The notes under the pieces are model-generated. The model made no database searches. It was not told the origin of the DNA and saw only the letters and a list, made by a program, of their open reading frames with translations. From CAYXFZ01 sp964464385 (GTDB taxonomy: Bacteria > Planctomycetota > UBA1135): a stretch of DNA of 26,407 bases. Both the position numbers and the translations under genes were made by a program. The stretch covers positions 1 through 26,407 of the forward strand of contig CAYXFZ010000029.1 of the NCBI GenBank assembly GCA_964464385.1. The letters are read 5' to 3'. Of the stretch, positions 7,637 through 15,696 are shown in pieces; the stretch's first letter is position 1; the number at the start of each line of letters is the position of its first letter.

Positions 7637-8491
7637 TCAAAGGGCCTCGGCTCCCGAGACGATTTCCAGAATTTCGCTGGTGATTTTTTGTTGGCGGGCT
7701 CGATTGAAAGCTCGCGTGATGTCCTCTTTGATGTCACCGGCAGCCTCGGTGGCATTCTTCATGGCCACGCGACGGGCCGCGTATTCCGAAGTGATGGACT
7801 GCAGCAACGCATGATGCACGGCCGTCTCCAAGTACTTGGGAATCAGATTGCCCAAAAGATCGGCGGCAGAGGGAGCCAAAATGGGCTCGGCGCTGAAGTC
7901 CACTTCGGGCGGCGGGACAATGGGCAAGAAGGGCTGAACCGTTGGAACATATCGCATCATGGATTCAAAATTGGTGAAACAAAGATCCACGGCCGAAAAT
8001 GATCCGGCGCGAAACTCCTTTACCAAAGAAGCGCAAATGCCGGCAGCATCCTGAAAGGAGGCTTGTTCTGCAGGGTAGCCCTCAAAGTAAGCGCGAACGG
8101 AGTGATTGCGACGGGTGGCGTGCGTCATGGCCTTACGGCCTAGCACGAACAACTCGCAAGGAACCTCCAAGGAGGCAATGTGTTGATCCAGCACACGCTG
8201 AACACCGGAGTTGTAGGCACCACAAAGACCCCGATCCGAACCCACGAAAAGAATGGCGCGGGGGGCATCCGCAGGACCGGCCCGGAAGAGCCCATCGGCC
8301 ATGCTCTCGTCGGCACCGGCCGCCAAACGTCGCACCAAGGCCTCGATTTCCTCCGTGTAGGGCCTGGCCGATTCGGCCTTGCTCTGAAACTTCCGCAATT
8401 TGGTTGTCGCAACCATCTCCATGGCGCGGGTTATCTTTTCGATATTCCCGACGCCAGTGATACGTTGGCGGAGGTCGCGGAGGTTAGCCAA
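7637..8491 (-). CDS. atpG: ATP synthase F1 gamma subunit
   Basis: Rotor shaft of F1, 284 aa, normal length. The N-terminal coiled-coil helix (MANLRDLRQRITGVGNIEKITRAMEMVATTKLRK) and C-terminal helix (SEYAARRVAMKNATEAAGDI, RARQQKITSEILEIVSGAEAL) are typical, and FVGSDRGLCGAYN marks the Rossmann-like head. The start is TTG at 8491. In this frame the atpA TGA lies only six codons upstream and no ATG or GTG intervenes, so TTG is the only sensible start. There is no strong Shine-Dalgarno. It is 15 bases from atpA and 13 bases from atpD. Confidence 0.96.
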   Translation of the reverse strand: MANLRDLRQRITGVGNIEKITRAMEMVATTKLRKFQSKAESARPYTEEIEALVRRLAAGADESMADGLFRAGPADAPRAILFVGSDRGLCGAYNSGVQRVLDQHIASLEVPCELFVLGRKAMTHATRRNHSVRAYFEGYPAEQASFQDAAGICASLVKEFRAGSFSAVDLCFTNFESMMRYVPTVQPFLPIVPPPEVDFSAEPILAPSAADLLGNLIPKYLETAVHHALLQSITSEYAARRVAMKNATEAAGDIKEDITRAFNRARQQKITSEILEIVSGAEAL

Positions 8492-8506
8492 GGCTTTTCG
8501 TGGGGA

Positions 8507-10078
8507 TCAGGCCTGGAAAGATTTACCGAAGGTTTCGAGGGCGGCGTCCACTTGGGCGGCGATTTCGTCGCTCCACTTGGTGTCCCAGCCATCCAAGGTG
8601 TCCATGAGGTCACCGTGATGGGCATGCATGTGATCCACGAACTCCATTTCAAATTCGCGAATTTTGGCCACTGGCACCTCGTCCAGCGCCCCGGACGAAC
8701 CTGCATGGATGGCCACAATTTGATCGGCCACGGACAACGGCTTGTATTGGCCTTGTTTCAGAAGTTCCACCAAGCGCTCGCCACGGTTGAGGGCTTGCTT
8801 GGTGGCGTCGTCCAAGTCCGAGCCGAATTGAGCGAAGGCCTCCAATTCGCGGAACTGAGCCAGGTTGATGCGGAGACCACCCGCCACCTTCTTCATGGCT
8901 GGAGTTTGCGCCGCACCCCCCACCCGGGACACTGAAATGCCTACGTTCACGGCAGGACGAACTCCGGCGTAGAACAAATCGCCTTCCAGGAAAATCTGGC
9001 CATCGGTGATGGAGATCACGTTGGTGGGAATGTAGGCGGACACATCGCCCTCTTGGGTCTCCACCACAGGTAGGGAAGTTAGCGAACCACCGCCCTTGCT
9101 GAAACGAGAATTGAGTTCATGGGCGTTCGAGGCCAACTTGGCAGAACGTTCCAATAGGCGGGAGTGCAGGTTGAAGATGTCCCCGGGGAAGGCCTCGCGG
9201 CCGGGCGGACGACGTAGAAGCAACATGACCTGTCGGTAGGCCGCGGCTTGCTTGGTGAGGTCGTCATAAGCAATCAGGACATGGCGACCCTCGTCGCGGA
9301 ATCGTTCGGCCATGGCCGTCGCCGCATAGGGCGACAGGAACTGCATGGACGCTTCCTCGGAAGCACCCGCCAGGACGATGGTGGTGTAGGACATGGCCCC
9401 GGCGTCCTGCAGACGACGCTGCACCTCCACCACGGTAGATTGCTTCTGGCCAATGGCGTTGTAGATGCAAAGCACCTGCTCCGGGTTTTGCGGATCTCCG
9501 CCGCCCGTCTTGGCCTGATTGATCATGGCATCAATGATCAGGGCGGTCTTTCCGGTTTGACGATCGCCAATGATCAATTCGCGCTGGCCACGACCGACCG
9601 GAATCATGGAATCCAGGGCCTTGATGCCGGTCAACATGGGTTCGGAAACGGGTTCCCGTTCCACTACGTTGGGAGCATCCTGCTCGATGTTCCGGAAATC
9701 TTCGTCGCTGTGTTCAACCGGGCCCTTGCCGTCCAACGGTTTGCCCAAAGCGTCCACAACACGACCCACGACCCCGTAGCCCGTGGGCACCGAAATAATG
9801 CGACCGGTGCGCTTGACGATGTCGCCCTCGCGAACTGAGGCGGCATTCCCCAACAACACACAGCCAACATTGTCGGCCTCAAGGTTGAGGGCCATGCCCA
9901 TGACACCGCCGCCAAACTCCAAGAGTTCGGACATCATGCAATCATCCAGGCCATACACGCGAGCAACGCCATCACCCACCTGCAGGACGCGACCCACCTT
10001 TTCAGTGGAGGCTCCGGCCTCAAAACCTTCCAGTTCTTTCTTGAGGACAGCAGTGACTTCAGAGGGATTCAGTTCCAT
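8507..10078 (-). CDS. atpA: ATP synthase F1 alpha subunit
   Basis: Non-catalytic nucleotide-binding F1 subunit, 523 aa (family about 500-510, slightly long at the C-terminus). An N-terminal beta-barrel follows the delta-binding helix; Walker A is GDRQTGKT at residues 171-178; LIAYDDLTKQAAAYRQ and RPPGREAFPGDIF are diagnostic; the arginine finger lies in VGISVSRVGG. ATG at 10078, 8 bases after the atpH stop. Confidence 0.98.
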   Translation of the reverse strand: MELNPSEVTAVLKKELEGFEAGASTEKVGRVLQVGDGVARVYGLDDCMMSELLEFGGGVMGMALNLEADNVGCVLLGNAASVREGDIVKRTGRIISVPTGYGVVGRVVDALGKPLDGKGPVEHSDEDFRNIEQDAPNVVEREPVSEPMLTGIKALDSMIPVGRGQRELIIGDRQTGKTALIIDAMINQAKTGGGDPQNPEQVLCIYNAIGQKQSTVVEVQRRLQDAGAMSYTTIVLAGASEEASMQFLSPYAATAMAERFRDEGRHVLIAYDDLTKQAAAYRQVMLLLRRPPGREAFPGDIFNLHSRLLERSAKLASNAHELNSRFSKGGGSLTSLPVVETQEGDVSAYIPTNVISITDGQIFLEGDLFYAGVRPAVNVGISVSRVGGAAQTPAMKKVAGGLRINLAQFRELEAFAQFGSDLDDATKQALNRGERLVELLKQGQYKPLSVADQIVAIHAGSSGALDEVPVAKIREFEMEFVDHMHAHHGDLMDTLDGWDTKWSDEIAAQVDAALETFGKSFQA

Positions 10079-10086
10079 GGGGGTAT

Positions 10087-10635
10087 TTAGCCGATCTCAG
10101 CGCCGGCAAGCCTAAGTTTCAGTTTCTCGAGACGTCCTTGAAGGGTGCCGTCCCAACGCGAATCGCCCAAGGTCACACGAACACCTCCAAGCAAAGAAGG
10201 GTCGGTTTGGGCACGAAGCAGGACCTGGCAACCGGTGCTACCAGATAAAGTGATTTGTATGGCCTCGATGAGGCCGGGATCCACCTCGGTGGCGGTCTCC
10301 AAAATGCCGCGCAAGCGGCCTTCATGGCGATCCATCAAGCCTTGGAATGAGGCAGGAAGATCACAAAGTGCCGTCAAGCGACCCCTTTGTTGAAGAAGCT
10401 GGATGGCGGACAGGGTGACAGGAGCGGCACCCGTCAGAGCCTGGATAACCACTTCGGCACGACGCGCCACAGGAATCCGGGGATCCGCGAGACATTGCAC
10501 AAATTCCGCATCCGCTGCCAGCAGGGCCAATTGCTCCATGTCTGCTTGGACTACCGCCAGACAATCCCGTTCGCGCGCGACCTCGAAGAGAGCGCGGGCG
10601 TAACGAGCGACGGCAAGTCCGGAGGTTGCAGCCAT
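10087..10635 (-). CDS. atpH: ATP synthase F1 delta subunit
   Basis: Peripheral-stalk connector between F1 alpha and the b subunit, 182 aa. The N-terminal helical bundle begins SGLAVARYARALFEVARER, followed by LADPRIPVARRAEVV and LQQRGRLTALCDLPASF; the C-terminal part contains DPSLLGGVRVTLGDSRWDGTL, the usual delta ending. ATG at 10635, only 3 bases after the atpF stop, with 8 bases to atpA. Confidence 0.95.
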   Translation of the reverse strand: MAATSGLAVARYARALFEVARERDCLAVVQADMEQLALLAADAEFVQCLADPRIPVARRAEVVIQALTGAAPVTLSAIQLLQQRGRLTALCDLPASFQGLMDRHEGRLRGILETATEVDPGLIEAIQITLSGSTGCQVLLRAQTDPSLLGGVRVTLGDSRWDGTLQGRLEKLKLRLAGAEIG

Positions 10636-10638
10636 GGA

Positions 10639-11178
10639 TCAGCTACCGGAGGAAAATTCCTTCTGAAAATCGGCGACCAGGCGTTGCTGGTCTTCCGAAC
10701 TAAAGGAACGCCCGAGGGCCTTTTCGGCAACACTCATGCCCAATTCCACGGCTTCCCGACGCAGGAGTTCGCGAGCACTGGCGATGGCGGCGTCGATTTC
10801 TTCGCGGGCGCGGGATCGTTCTTTTTCGGCCTCCGCTTTGGCGGCGGCCATGAGTTCTCGCTCCCGATCCTCGGCACGAGCCTTGGCCTCGGACACTTGA
10901 CGGGCGGCATCCTGGCGGGCAGTGGCCAAATCAGCCTCCATGGCCAATCGCATTTCCTCGGTTTCGCCACGCGCGGCCTCGGCGGCAGCGGCAGCGGCCC
11001 GAGCCTTCATTTCCCGTTCTTCCATGGAACGCGCAATGGGACCAAAAATGAATTTCCACAAAAGCGGAAGGGACACCCCAAAAATGATCAGCGTCCACAA
11101 GAAGGAAGACTGACCCACATCAAAGAGTTTGTCCACTCCGTTTTCACCGGAGATCAGCAGGAAGAGTAGGGATTGCAT
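10639..11178 (-). CDS. atpF: ATP synthase F0 b subunit
   Basis: Peripheral-stalk membrane subunit, 179 aa. One transmembrane helix near the N-terminus (about residues 25-45, FLWTLIIFGVSLPLLWKF) is followed by a long alanine- and charge-rich coiled coil and a C-terminal delta-binding segment. This single-helix architecture is standard for b. The N-terminal ~20 residues (MQSLLFLLISGENGVDKLFD) are somewhat longer than in E. coli. It follows atpE after a 64-base spacer that holds a GC-rich hairpin. Confidence 0.95.
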   Translation of the reverse strand: MQSLLFLLISGENGVDKLFDVGQSSFLWTLIIFGVSLPLLWKFIFGPIARSMEEREMKARAAAAAAEAARGETEEMRLAMEADLATARQDAARQVSEAKARAEDRERELMAAAKAEAEKERSRAREEIDAAIASARELLRREAVELGMSVAEKALGRSFSSEDQQRLVADFQKEFSSGS

Positions 11179-11194
11179 GGGTTGATTGCGGCCG

Positions 11195-11217
11195 CAGGGG
11201 CCCCTGACCCACAGGGG
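11195..11217 (-). promoter_or_regulatory. GC hairpin in the atpE-atpF spacer
   Basis: Read along the mRNA, CCCCTG (11217-11212), a 5-base loop and CAGGGG (11206-11201) form a six-pair GC-rich stem. A further CCCCTG (11200-11195) directly follows and could pair with the same CAGGGG only by forming a tighter alternative structure. It lies after the c-subunit stop and before atpF. It could act as an mRNA processing or stability element. No U-run follows, so full termination is unlikely. Confidence 0.4.
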
Positions 11218-11242
11218 ACAGGGACGCTACGACCTTGCAGGA

Positions 11243-11518
11243 TCAGCCTTTGTCGTTCAGCCAGAACAGGATCGCGACCACAACGGCAATGATGGCCACC
11301 CCTTCCACCAGAACGGCAAAGAGGAGGGCATTGCCCTTGATTTCGGCGGCGGCTTCCGGTTGCCGAGCAATGGCCAAACCGGCGAGACCACCAATCAGGC
11401 CGATGCCGATACCGGCACCGATGGCAGCGAGCCCACCGCCGACGGCAGCGATGGCACGAGTGACGCCGGGAACTGCTTCAGCAACAGCGGGGGCGTTTTC
11501 CACGAGAAGATTAAGCAT
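11243..11518 (-). CDS. atpE: ATP synthase F0 c subunit
   Basis: Proteolipid of the rotor ring, 91 aa, two transmembrane helices. Helix 1 carries the glycine repeat GAGIGIGLIGGLAG; the polar loop is ARQPEAAAEIKG; helix 2 holds the ion-carrying Glu72 in FAVLVEGVAIIAVV. Glu is followed by Gly rather than Ser/Thr, which argues for protons rather than sodium (inference from known c-ring motifs). An N-terminal stretch of about 20 residues precedes helix 1. The 22 bases between the atpB stop and this ATG are almost entirely A and C with no Shine-Dalgarno. Confidence 0.97.
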   Translation of the reverse strand: MLNLLVENAPAVAEAVPGVTRAIAAVGGGLAAIGAGIGIGLIGGLAGLAIARQPEAAAEIKGNALLFAVLVEGVAIIAVVVAILFWLNDKG

Positions 11519-11540
11519 GAGGTTGTTTGTTGTTTTTTTA
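11519..11540 (-). promoter_or_regulatory. A/C-rich, G-free leader before atpE
   Basis: In mRNA sense the segment from the atpB stop TAA to the atpE ATG has no G at all, is dominated by A with CAA repeats, and has no Shine-Dalgarno. In such GC-rich DNA this is conspicuous. An unstructured A-rich leader could raise translation of the c subunit, which is needed in many copies per enzyme; E. coli atpE also has an enhancer-type leader. Confidence 0.45.
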
Positions 11541-12353
11541 GTGTTGCGGATGCAGACACATTCCCACGAAAATCGCCGTCAAAAGGACGAAGACGTAGGC
11601 CTGCAGGAGGGCAATGAAGCCCTCAAGAAGCATCATGAAGACGGAAAGGCCAACAATGGCCGGAGAAAGAGCCCAGCCAACCGTTGCCGATTCGCTACCA
11701 AAGTGGAACAGCAGACCGAGGAAGGTGAGAAGGGCTAGGTGGCCCCCCGTCATATTTGCCATGAGACGCATCATCAAGGCAAAGGGTTTGACGAGTAAAC
11801 CAAGAAATTCGAGAAAAAAGAGGGCCGGGGCCATCCAACCGGGAGCACCCGGGGGCAGGAGAGATTTCCAAAAGGCAAGCGGCCCCTGGACGAGCATGCC
11901 GCCCACAATCATGAAAAGCAGGGTCAAGGCGGCCAGAGAGCCGGTCACGAAAACACTGCCCGTGGCCGTCACTCCGCCTGGCACGAGGCCGATCAAGTTC
12001 ATGAGAGCGATAAAAAAGAACAAGGAGCAAAAATAGGGCAGAAAGCGCTTGCCGACAGATTTCCCAAGGTTGGGGTACACCACGTCATCTCGTAGCCAGG
12101 CGATTGTTCCGGCCATGGTACGGGTCAAGAAATTTCCGCTTCCTGTCCTGACGGCCTGGGCAACACCGGCCAGGAGCACAAAAATGAGTCCGACCGAAAG
12201 GAGTTGAAAATATTGCAGATTGAAATAAGGAATCCCCAACAACTCCCCTGCAGGTTGCGCCACAACGTGACGGAACAAGATTTCAAATGGGCTTTCACCT
12301 TCGCCACTCGAAAAGAGAGGCAAGGAAGTGAGGGTGAGGAGGTTGAGGAACAA
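11538..12353 (-). CDS. atpB: ATP synthase F0 a subunit
   Basis: Integral membrane stator that forms the proton half-channels, 271 aa with several hydrophobic helices. The essential arginine lies in LVKPFALMMRLMANMTGGH, followed by the HLAL segment; GKRFLPYFCSLFFFIALMNLIGLVPG matches the family middle region. TAA stop at 11538. The start at 12353 follows the atpI-like stop after 33 bases. Confidence 0.97.
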   Translation of the reverse strand: MFLNLLTLTSLPLFSSGEGESPFEILFRHVVAQPAGELLGIPYFNLQYFQLLSVGLIFVLLAGVAQAVRTGSGNFLTRTMAGTIAWLRDDVVYPNLGKSVGKRFLPYFCSLFFFIALMNLIGLVPGGVTATGSVFVTGSLAALTLLFMIVGGMLVQGPLAFWKSLLPPGAPGWMAPALFFLEFLGLLVKPFALMMRLMANMTGGHLALLTFLGLLFHFGSESATVGWALSPAIVGLSVFMMLLEGFIALLQAYVFVLLTAIFVGMCLHPQH

Positions 12354-12386
12354 GAAGCCCGAAAAAGACCGGGAGAAAGGAAGGGA

Positions 12387-12713
12387 TCAGCGCTGGCCGG
12401 AATGAAACAAGCGTAGCCCTAAGCCCATCGCCGGGAGCCAACCCATCAAAAGTCCTCCGAAGAGGGGTAGGACAGGAAGGACGCCGGCAAGAGCAACCAC
12501 GAAGGCTGCAAAGAGAAAGATCAAGCGAAGGAAGAGGCCGCCCACGAGCGGGATGTTGACAGAATGTTCTGGGCAACGAAGAGAGCGCCACCGCCAAAAC
12601 ACCACGAGAGCCTCGAGAAGAATGGCAGCAAGGAAGCCGGGACACCATGGGCGAGCGGCAGGCCAAAGGCCAGCGCCAACACCCACTGCCAGGAGAAGAA
12701 TCCAGGCCCTCAC
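12387..12713 (-). CDS. AtpI-like small membrane protein
   Basis: A 108-aa protein with about four hydrophobic segments, directly upstream of atpB, the position and topology of ATP synthase protein I (PF03899-like), thought to help c-ring assembly or Mg2+ supply. I assign it by context and topology; no invariant motif is decisive. I chose GTG 12713 because it overlaps the upstream TGA (GTGA). A longer open frame back to TTG 12782 would overlap the upstream gene by 73 bases and looks spurious. Confidence 0.6.
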   Translation of the reverse strand: MRAWILLLAVGVGAGLWPAARPWCPGFLAAILLEALVVFWRWRSLRCPEHSVNIPLVGGLFLRLIFLFAAFVVALAGVLPVLPLFGGLLMGWLPAMGLGLRLFHSGQR

Positions 12714-12988
12714 GAGGAAGGATCCGAATCCTCCGACGCGGACTTCTGGGAGGGAGGGGATATCTGCCGCTGCAGTCGCCAAGTTGCCCAGACGAAGCCC
12801 AGCAGAAGTCCCAACACGAGAAAGACTGGGAATGTCTCGGTCAGAGGGAAATGCCGATCAGCAGCAAATCCCAAGGCCCCGAGGGCCAAGACACCGAGGG
12901 CAAATTCGAAGCCCATGGCGGACCAGCGCAAGCCGCCGGACCGAGGGTCACGGGCAGGGGGCCCGGGCGAATCTTGGGGGTCTTCCAG
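12710..12988 (-). CDS. AtpZ/ATPase gene 1-like membrane protein
   Basis: The conserved part is RWSAMGFEFALGVLALG, then AADRHFP and a second transmembrane helix ending ATWRLQRQI. This two-helix hairpin resembles the AtpZ/ATPase_gene1 family (PF09527) that opens many atp operons. The start is uncertain: the open frame reaches GTG 13129, but that lies upstream of the likely promoter at 13061-13089. A CTG at 12988 with GGAG six bases before it is plausible (92 aa), and an internal TTG or ATG is possible. Its TGA overlaps the GTG of the atpI-like gene. Confidence 0.6.
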   Translation of the reverse strand: MEDPQDSPGPPARDPRSGGLRWSAMGFEFALGVLALGALGFAADRHFPLTETFPVFLVLGLLLGFVWATWRLQRQISPPSQKSASEDSDPSS

Positions 12989-13060
12989 AATCCTCTCCGC
13001 TTGAAGGGGGAAAAGAGCGCTTTTTCCATGGAACGCCCATTTGAGGCAGTTCGGGCGGAA

Positions 13061-13089
13061 AGTATAGGTGCGGGTTCTGGCAAGCGCAA
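13061..13089 (-). promoter_or_regulatory. Probable sigma70-type promoter of the atp array
   Basis: Minus-strand -35 TTGCGC (13089-13084), 17-base spacer, -10 TATACT (13066-13061). It faces the first atp gene with about 65 bases to the inferred start and lies in the divergent ndk/atp region. The -10 matches consensus at five of six positions; the -35 is weak. Confidence 0.5.
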
Positions 13090-13094
13090 GGAAG

Positions 13095-13123
13095 TTGGGG
13101 CCTCTCTGGGGAGGGCCTATCCT
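13095..13123 (+). promoter_or_regulatory. Possible weak promoter for ndk
   Basis: TTGGGG and TATCCT are separated by 17 bases and lie 36 bases before the ndk GTG. Three and four consensus matches respectively, so this is a tentative call supported mainly by position in the divergent spacer. Confidence 0.25.
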
Positions 13124-13158
13124 GTGCACCCGGGCCCCCTCCCAACCCTCCCAAGACT

Positions 13159-13611
13159 GTGGAAACCACTCTCATTCTGTTCAAGCCAGACGCCCTCCAC
13201 CGGGGGCTGGTCGGCCGCATTCTGGCCCGTTTTGAAGACAAGGGCCTGCAATTGGTTGGCCTCCGGCTGTTGCGGATGTCGCCTGAAATGGCAGCCCAAC
13301 ATTACGCCGAGCACATCGGCAAACCCTTTTATGAAGGACTGGTTTCTTTCATGACCGGCTCCCCCATCCTTGCCCTGGCTCTGCGGGGCCCCGAGGCCAT
13401 CGCCGTGGCCCGCCGCATGATGGGCAAAACTTTTGGCATCGAGGCCGTAGCCGGCACCTTGCGTGGAGATTTCGGCTGTTCCAAGTCCTACAACCTGCTC
13501 CATGGCTCCGATTCGGCGGAATCCGCCCCGCGCGAACTGGCCCTCTTCTTTCCAGACGGTCTAGAGGCTTGGGATCCCATTCAAGCCCCATGGCTCTGGG
13601 ATTCCGAATAG
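13159..13611 (+). CDS. ndk: Nucleoside diphosphate kinase
   Basis: Transfers the gamma phosphate of ATP to nucleoside diphosphates through a phosphohistidine. Family motifs: TLILFKPDALHRGLVGRI at the N-terminus, LRGDFG, and the active site NLLHGSDSAESAPRELALFF with catalytic His115. Length 150 aa is slightly longer than the usual ~140. Start GTG 13159 puts the first strand exactly where the family begins; no clear Shine-Dalgarno precedes it. Stop is TAG. Divergent from the atp array and 37 bases upstream of the TPR gene. Confidence 0.96.
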   Translation: METTLILFKPDALHRGLVGRILARFEDKGLQLVGLRLLRMSPEMAAQHYAEHIGKPFYEGLVSFMTGSPILALALRGPEAIAVARRMMGKTFGIEAVAGTLRGDFGCSKSYNLLHGSDSAESAPRELALFFPDGLEAWDPIQAPWLWDSE

Positions 13612-13648
13612 CAGGAGACCCCTGCCCTCTTCGCGGCTAACTCTTCCC

Positions 13649-14656
13649 ATGTCCTCCTTGCCCCGCTTTTTCTTGGCATTGTTTTTTGGCGGAATGGCTC
13701 TCCCATCCTGCGGCATTTCGGCCGAAGAGGAAGACCGCTTGGAAGATTTCCGCCTCCGGGCCACCCGTTACTTCGAAGCTCAGGACCTCAACAGGGCGGA
13801 ACAGCAGGCTCGGTTGGGGCTGGCCCTAGATCCCAACCACGGCATGCTCAATTTGATCTTGGGGCGAACCTTATTGCGCTGGGGAGATCTTCGCCATGTT
13901 GCTGATTCCAGGCCTTACTTGGAGGCTGCGTATGCCGCCGATCCTGGATTCCGCACCTCCTATTCGCTGGGTGAATTCCACGAACGCTACGCGGAGTTCT
14001 TGATTGGATCGGGCCACTTACTGGAAGAAAGGGCATTGGACATGACCGAGAACGAAAGGGCTGCCGCCGACATGAAGACCCGCGCCGCACACCAATTGGA
14101 GGGCGCGGCTCGTCACTTGGAAAAGGCCGACGTCTTCCTGACGGAGGCCTTGGCCGAAAATCCTCGGAATATTTACGCCCTACGGATGGCCGCTTCCTGC
14201 GCCGCCCACCGAAAACAGGATGACCGCGCGGTGGAACTGGCCACTTCGCTCTGCCAAGAACTCGGCCTCGCCCGCGACTGGAAAAATCAGGTGCTCGCCT
14301 CCCGTGGTGATCTCTCCGTCGCCGAAGAAAAGAACGTCCGTCGCTTGGTTCGGGAAGAACTTCTGATGGAAATTGAAGCGCGGGGTTTGATCGCCACGCT
14401 GCACAAAAAGAATCAACGCTTTGCTCTAGCAGAAAACGAACTGGATCAAATTCTCAAACTGGACCCAAGCCTTTCCCACGAACATTTCAACCGGGGCATG
14501 TGTCGCTATTGGCAGGGCAACGTAAGCGGGGCAGCGCAAGACATGCAAAAATTCCTTCGCCAAACCGACTTGGCCTTTGAGGCCGATGAGGTCAACACGG
14601 CATTGGACCTGATTGCCGAGTTTGAGGCCTCGAGCGCCTCCCCTAGCGAGGACTAG
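13649..14656 (+). CDS. TPR-repeat lipoprotein of unknown function
   Basis: 335 aa. The N-terminus is a signal peptide (LPRFFLALFFGGMA) with a likely lipobox LPSC around residue 21, so the protein is probably anchored on the outer face of the inner membrane or in the outer membrane. Helical pairs resembling TPRs occur at about residues 30-70 (YFEAQDLNRAEQQARLGLAL), 150-195 and 255-300 (ENELDQILKLDPSLSHEHFN, then QGNVSGAAQDMQKFL). TPRs bind proteins; no enzyme domain is visible. Stop TAG. The 3' end overlaps by 14 bases the end of the converging HtrA-like gene. Confidence 0.75.
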   Translation: MSSLPRFFLALFFGGMALPSCGISAEEEDRLEDFRLRATRYFEAQDLNRAEQQARLGLALDPNHGMLNLILGRTLLRWGDLRHVADSRPYLEAAYAADPGFRTSYSLGEFHERYAEFLIGSGHLLEERALDMTENERAAADMKTRAAHQLEGAARHLEKADVFLTEALAENPRNIYALRMAASCAAHRKQDDRAVELATSLCQELGLARDWKNQVLASRGDLSVAEEKNVRRLVREELLMEIEARGLIATLHKKNQRFALAENELDQILKLDPSLSHEHFNRGMCRYWQGNVSGAAQDMQKFLRQTDLAFEADEVNTALDLIAEFEASSASPSED

Positions 14657-15692
14657 AAGGAGGACCGGAGAGGAATTCAATTTCCAATCGAATCACCTCT
14701 CCTTGACGCTGGAGCACCACCCCACAGGGACTTCCAGCGGTCGCCACCGCATTGCGCAAACTGGCGAAATCGCTGAGTGGGGACCCACCCACCTCCAAGA
14801 GTTGATCCCCTGGGAGCAGGCCGGCAAAGTCGGCGGGCGTGCCCGGCAAAGTGTGTTTGATCCATAGCTTGCCGGTTTCGCCAGGAACTGCACGATAATC
14901 CACGATCACGCCCAAGCGAGGACGCGGGCCGGAAGACAAACCCAAAGGCTGGGCGAACGCGTCCAAGACATCCTCGATGGGAATCGCAAAACCGATGCGT
15001 TCCGCTCGGGTCAAGGCTTCCCGCCGCGGGTCATTGGCCGGGCAGCCGGCCTCGCGCAGCGAAGTTCGCAAAATGCCAACAATGCGACCTCGACGATCGG
15101 CCACCAAACCACCGCCATCTCCGGGATTCACGGTGCCGGTGATTTGAATCAAACCGTGGGATTCTTGTAAGGAACGGTTTAGCCCGGAAAGAAGGCCAAG
15201 ATCCATGGATGGCCCCAAGCCAAAAGGATTGCCCAAGATCACGAGAAAGGAACCCACCCCCAAGGAACGGGAAGAGCCCAGGGGCGCGGGTCGAAAATTC
15301 AGATCCGGGGCCAAGAAAAGTTCCAAGCCGCAATGCGAATCCTTGGCCACGGAATGGGCCGTGACGCGGCGGCCATCCGCCACAATCACCGTTGGCGGGC
15401 CGGCCGGTGCAGGAACGGCAGGGGAAACAAAATAGCCGCGACGATCCAAGAGCACACCCGAAAGCAGGATCTGGCCAAGCACGGGTTCGGCGCCCTCCAT
15501 TTGCACATGGATGGGAAAACGTACGGAAAGCAAGCTTGGCCGAAGGCGCTGGTGCAAGCGCGTGAGTTCCCCCTCAAGCTCAGCCAGAACGCCGCCGTCC
15601 AGCAACTCCAAGGGCACATGCTTCAGGCCTACCGGCGGAGGATCCTCCTGCAAGGTCAAAGCAGGAATCAATGCACATAGAAGAGCCAGCAC
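14643..15692 (-). CDS. HtrA/DegP-like PDZ protein lacking the catalytic triad
   Basis: About 349 aa from GTG 15692: a signal peptide (LALLCALIPALTL), an S1C trypsin-like domain (about residues 60-260) and one PDZ domain (about 265-345, LPGTPADFAGLLPGDQLLEV). The fold is recognisable from VGSFLVILGNPFGLG, IQITGTVNPGD and ADRRGRIVGI. All three triad positions have changed: the TNNHVV segment is SPAVPA, the TDLAVL segment is CGLELF, and GNSGG is GDGGG. It is therefore probably a non-proteolytic periplasmic binding or sensor protein. GTG was chosen because it lies four bases after the anti-sigma stop and starts a good signal peptide. It is third in the sigma/anti-sigma cassette. Confidence 0.82.
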   Translation of the reverse strand: MLALLCALIPALTLQEDPPPVGLKHVPLELLDGGVLAELEGELTRLHQRLRPSLLSVRFPIHVQMEGAEPVLGQILLSGVLLDRRGYFVSPAVPAPAGPPTVIVADGRRVTAHSVAKDSHCGLELFLAPDLNFRPAPLGSSRSLGVGSFLVILGNPFGLGPSMDLGLLSGLNRSLQESHGLIQITGTVNPGDGGGLVADRRGRIVGILRTSLREAGCPANDPRREALTRAERIGFAIPIEDVLDAFAQPLGLSSGPRPRLGVIVDYRAVPGETGKLWIKHTLPGTPADFAGLLPGDQLLEVGGSPLSDFASLRNAVATAGSPCGVVLQRQGEVIRLEIEFLSGPPSSPR

Positions 15693-15696
15693 GAGC

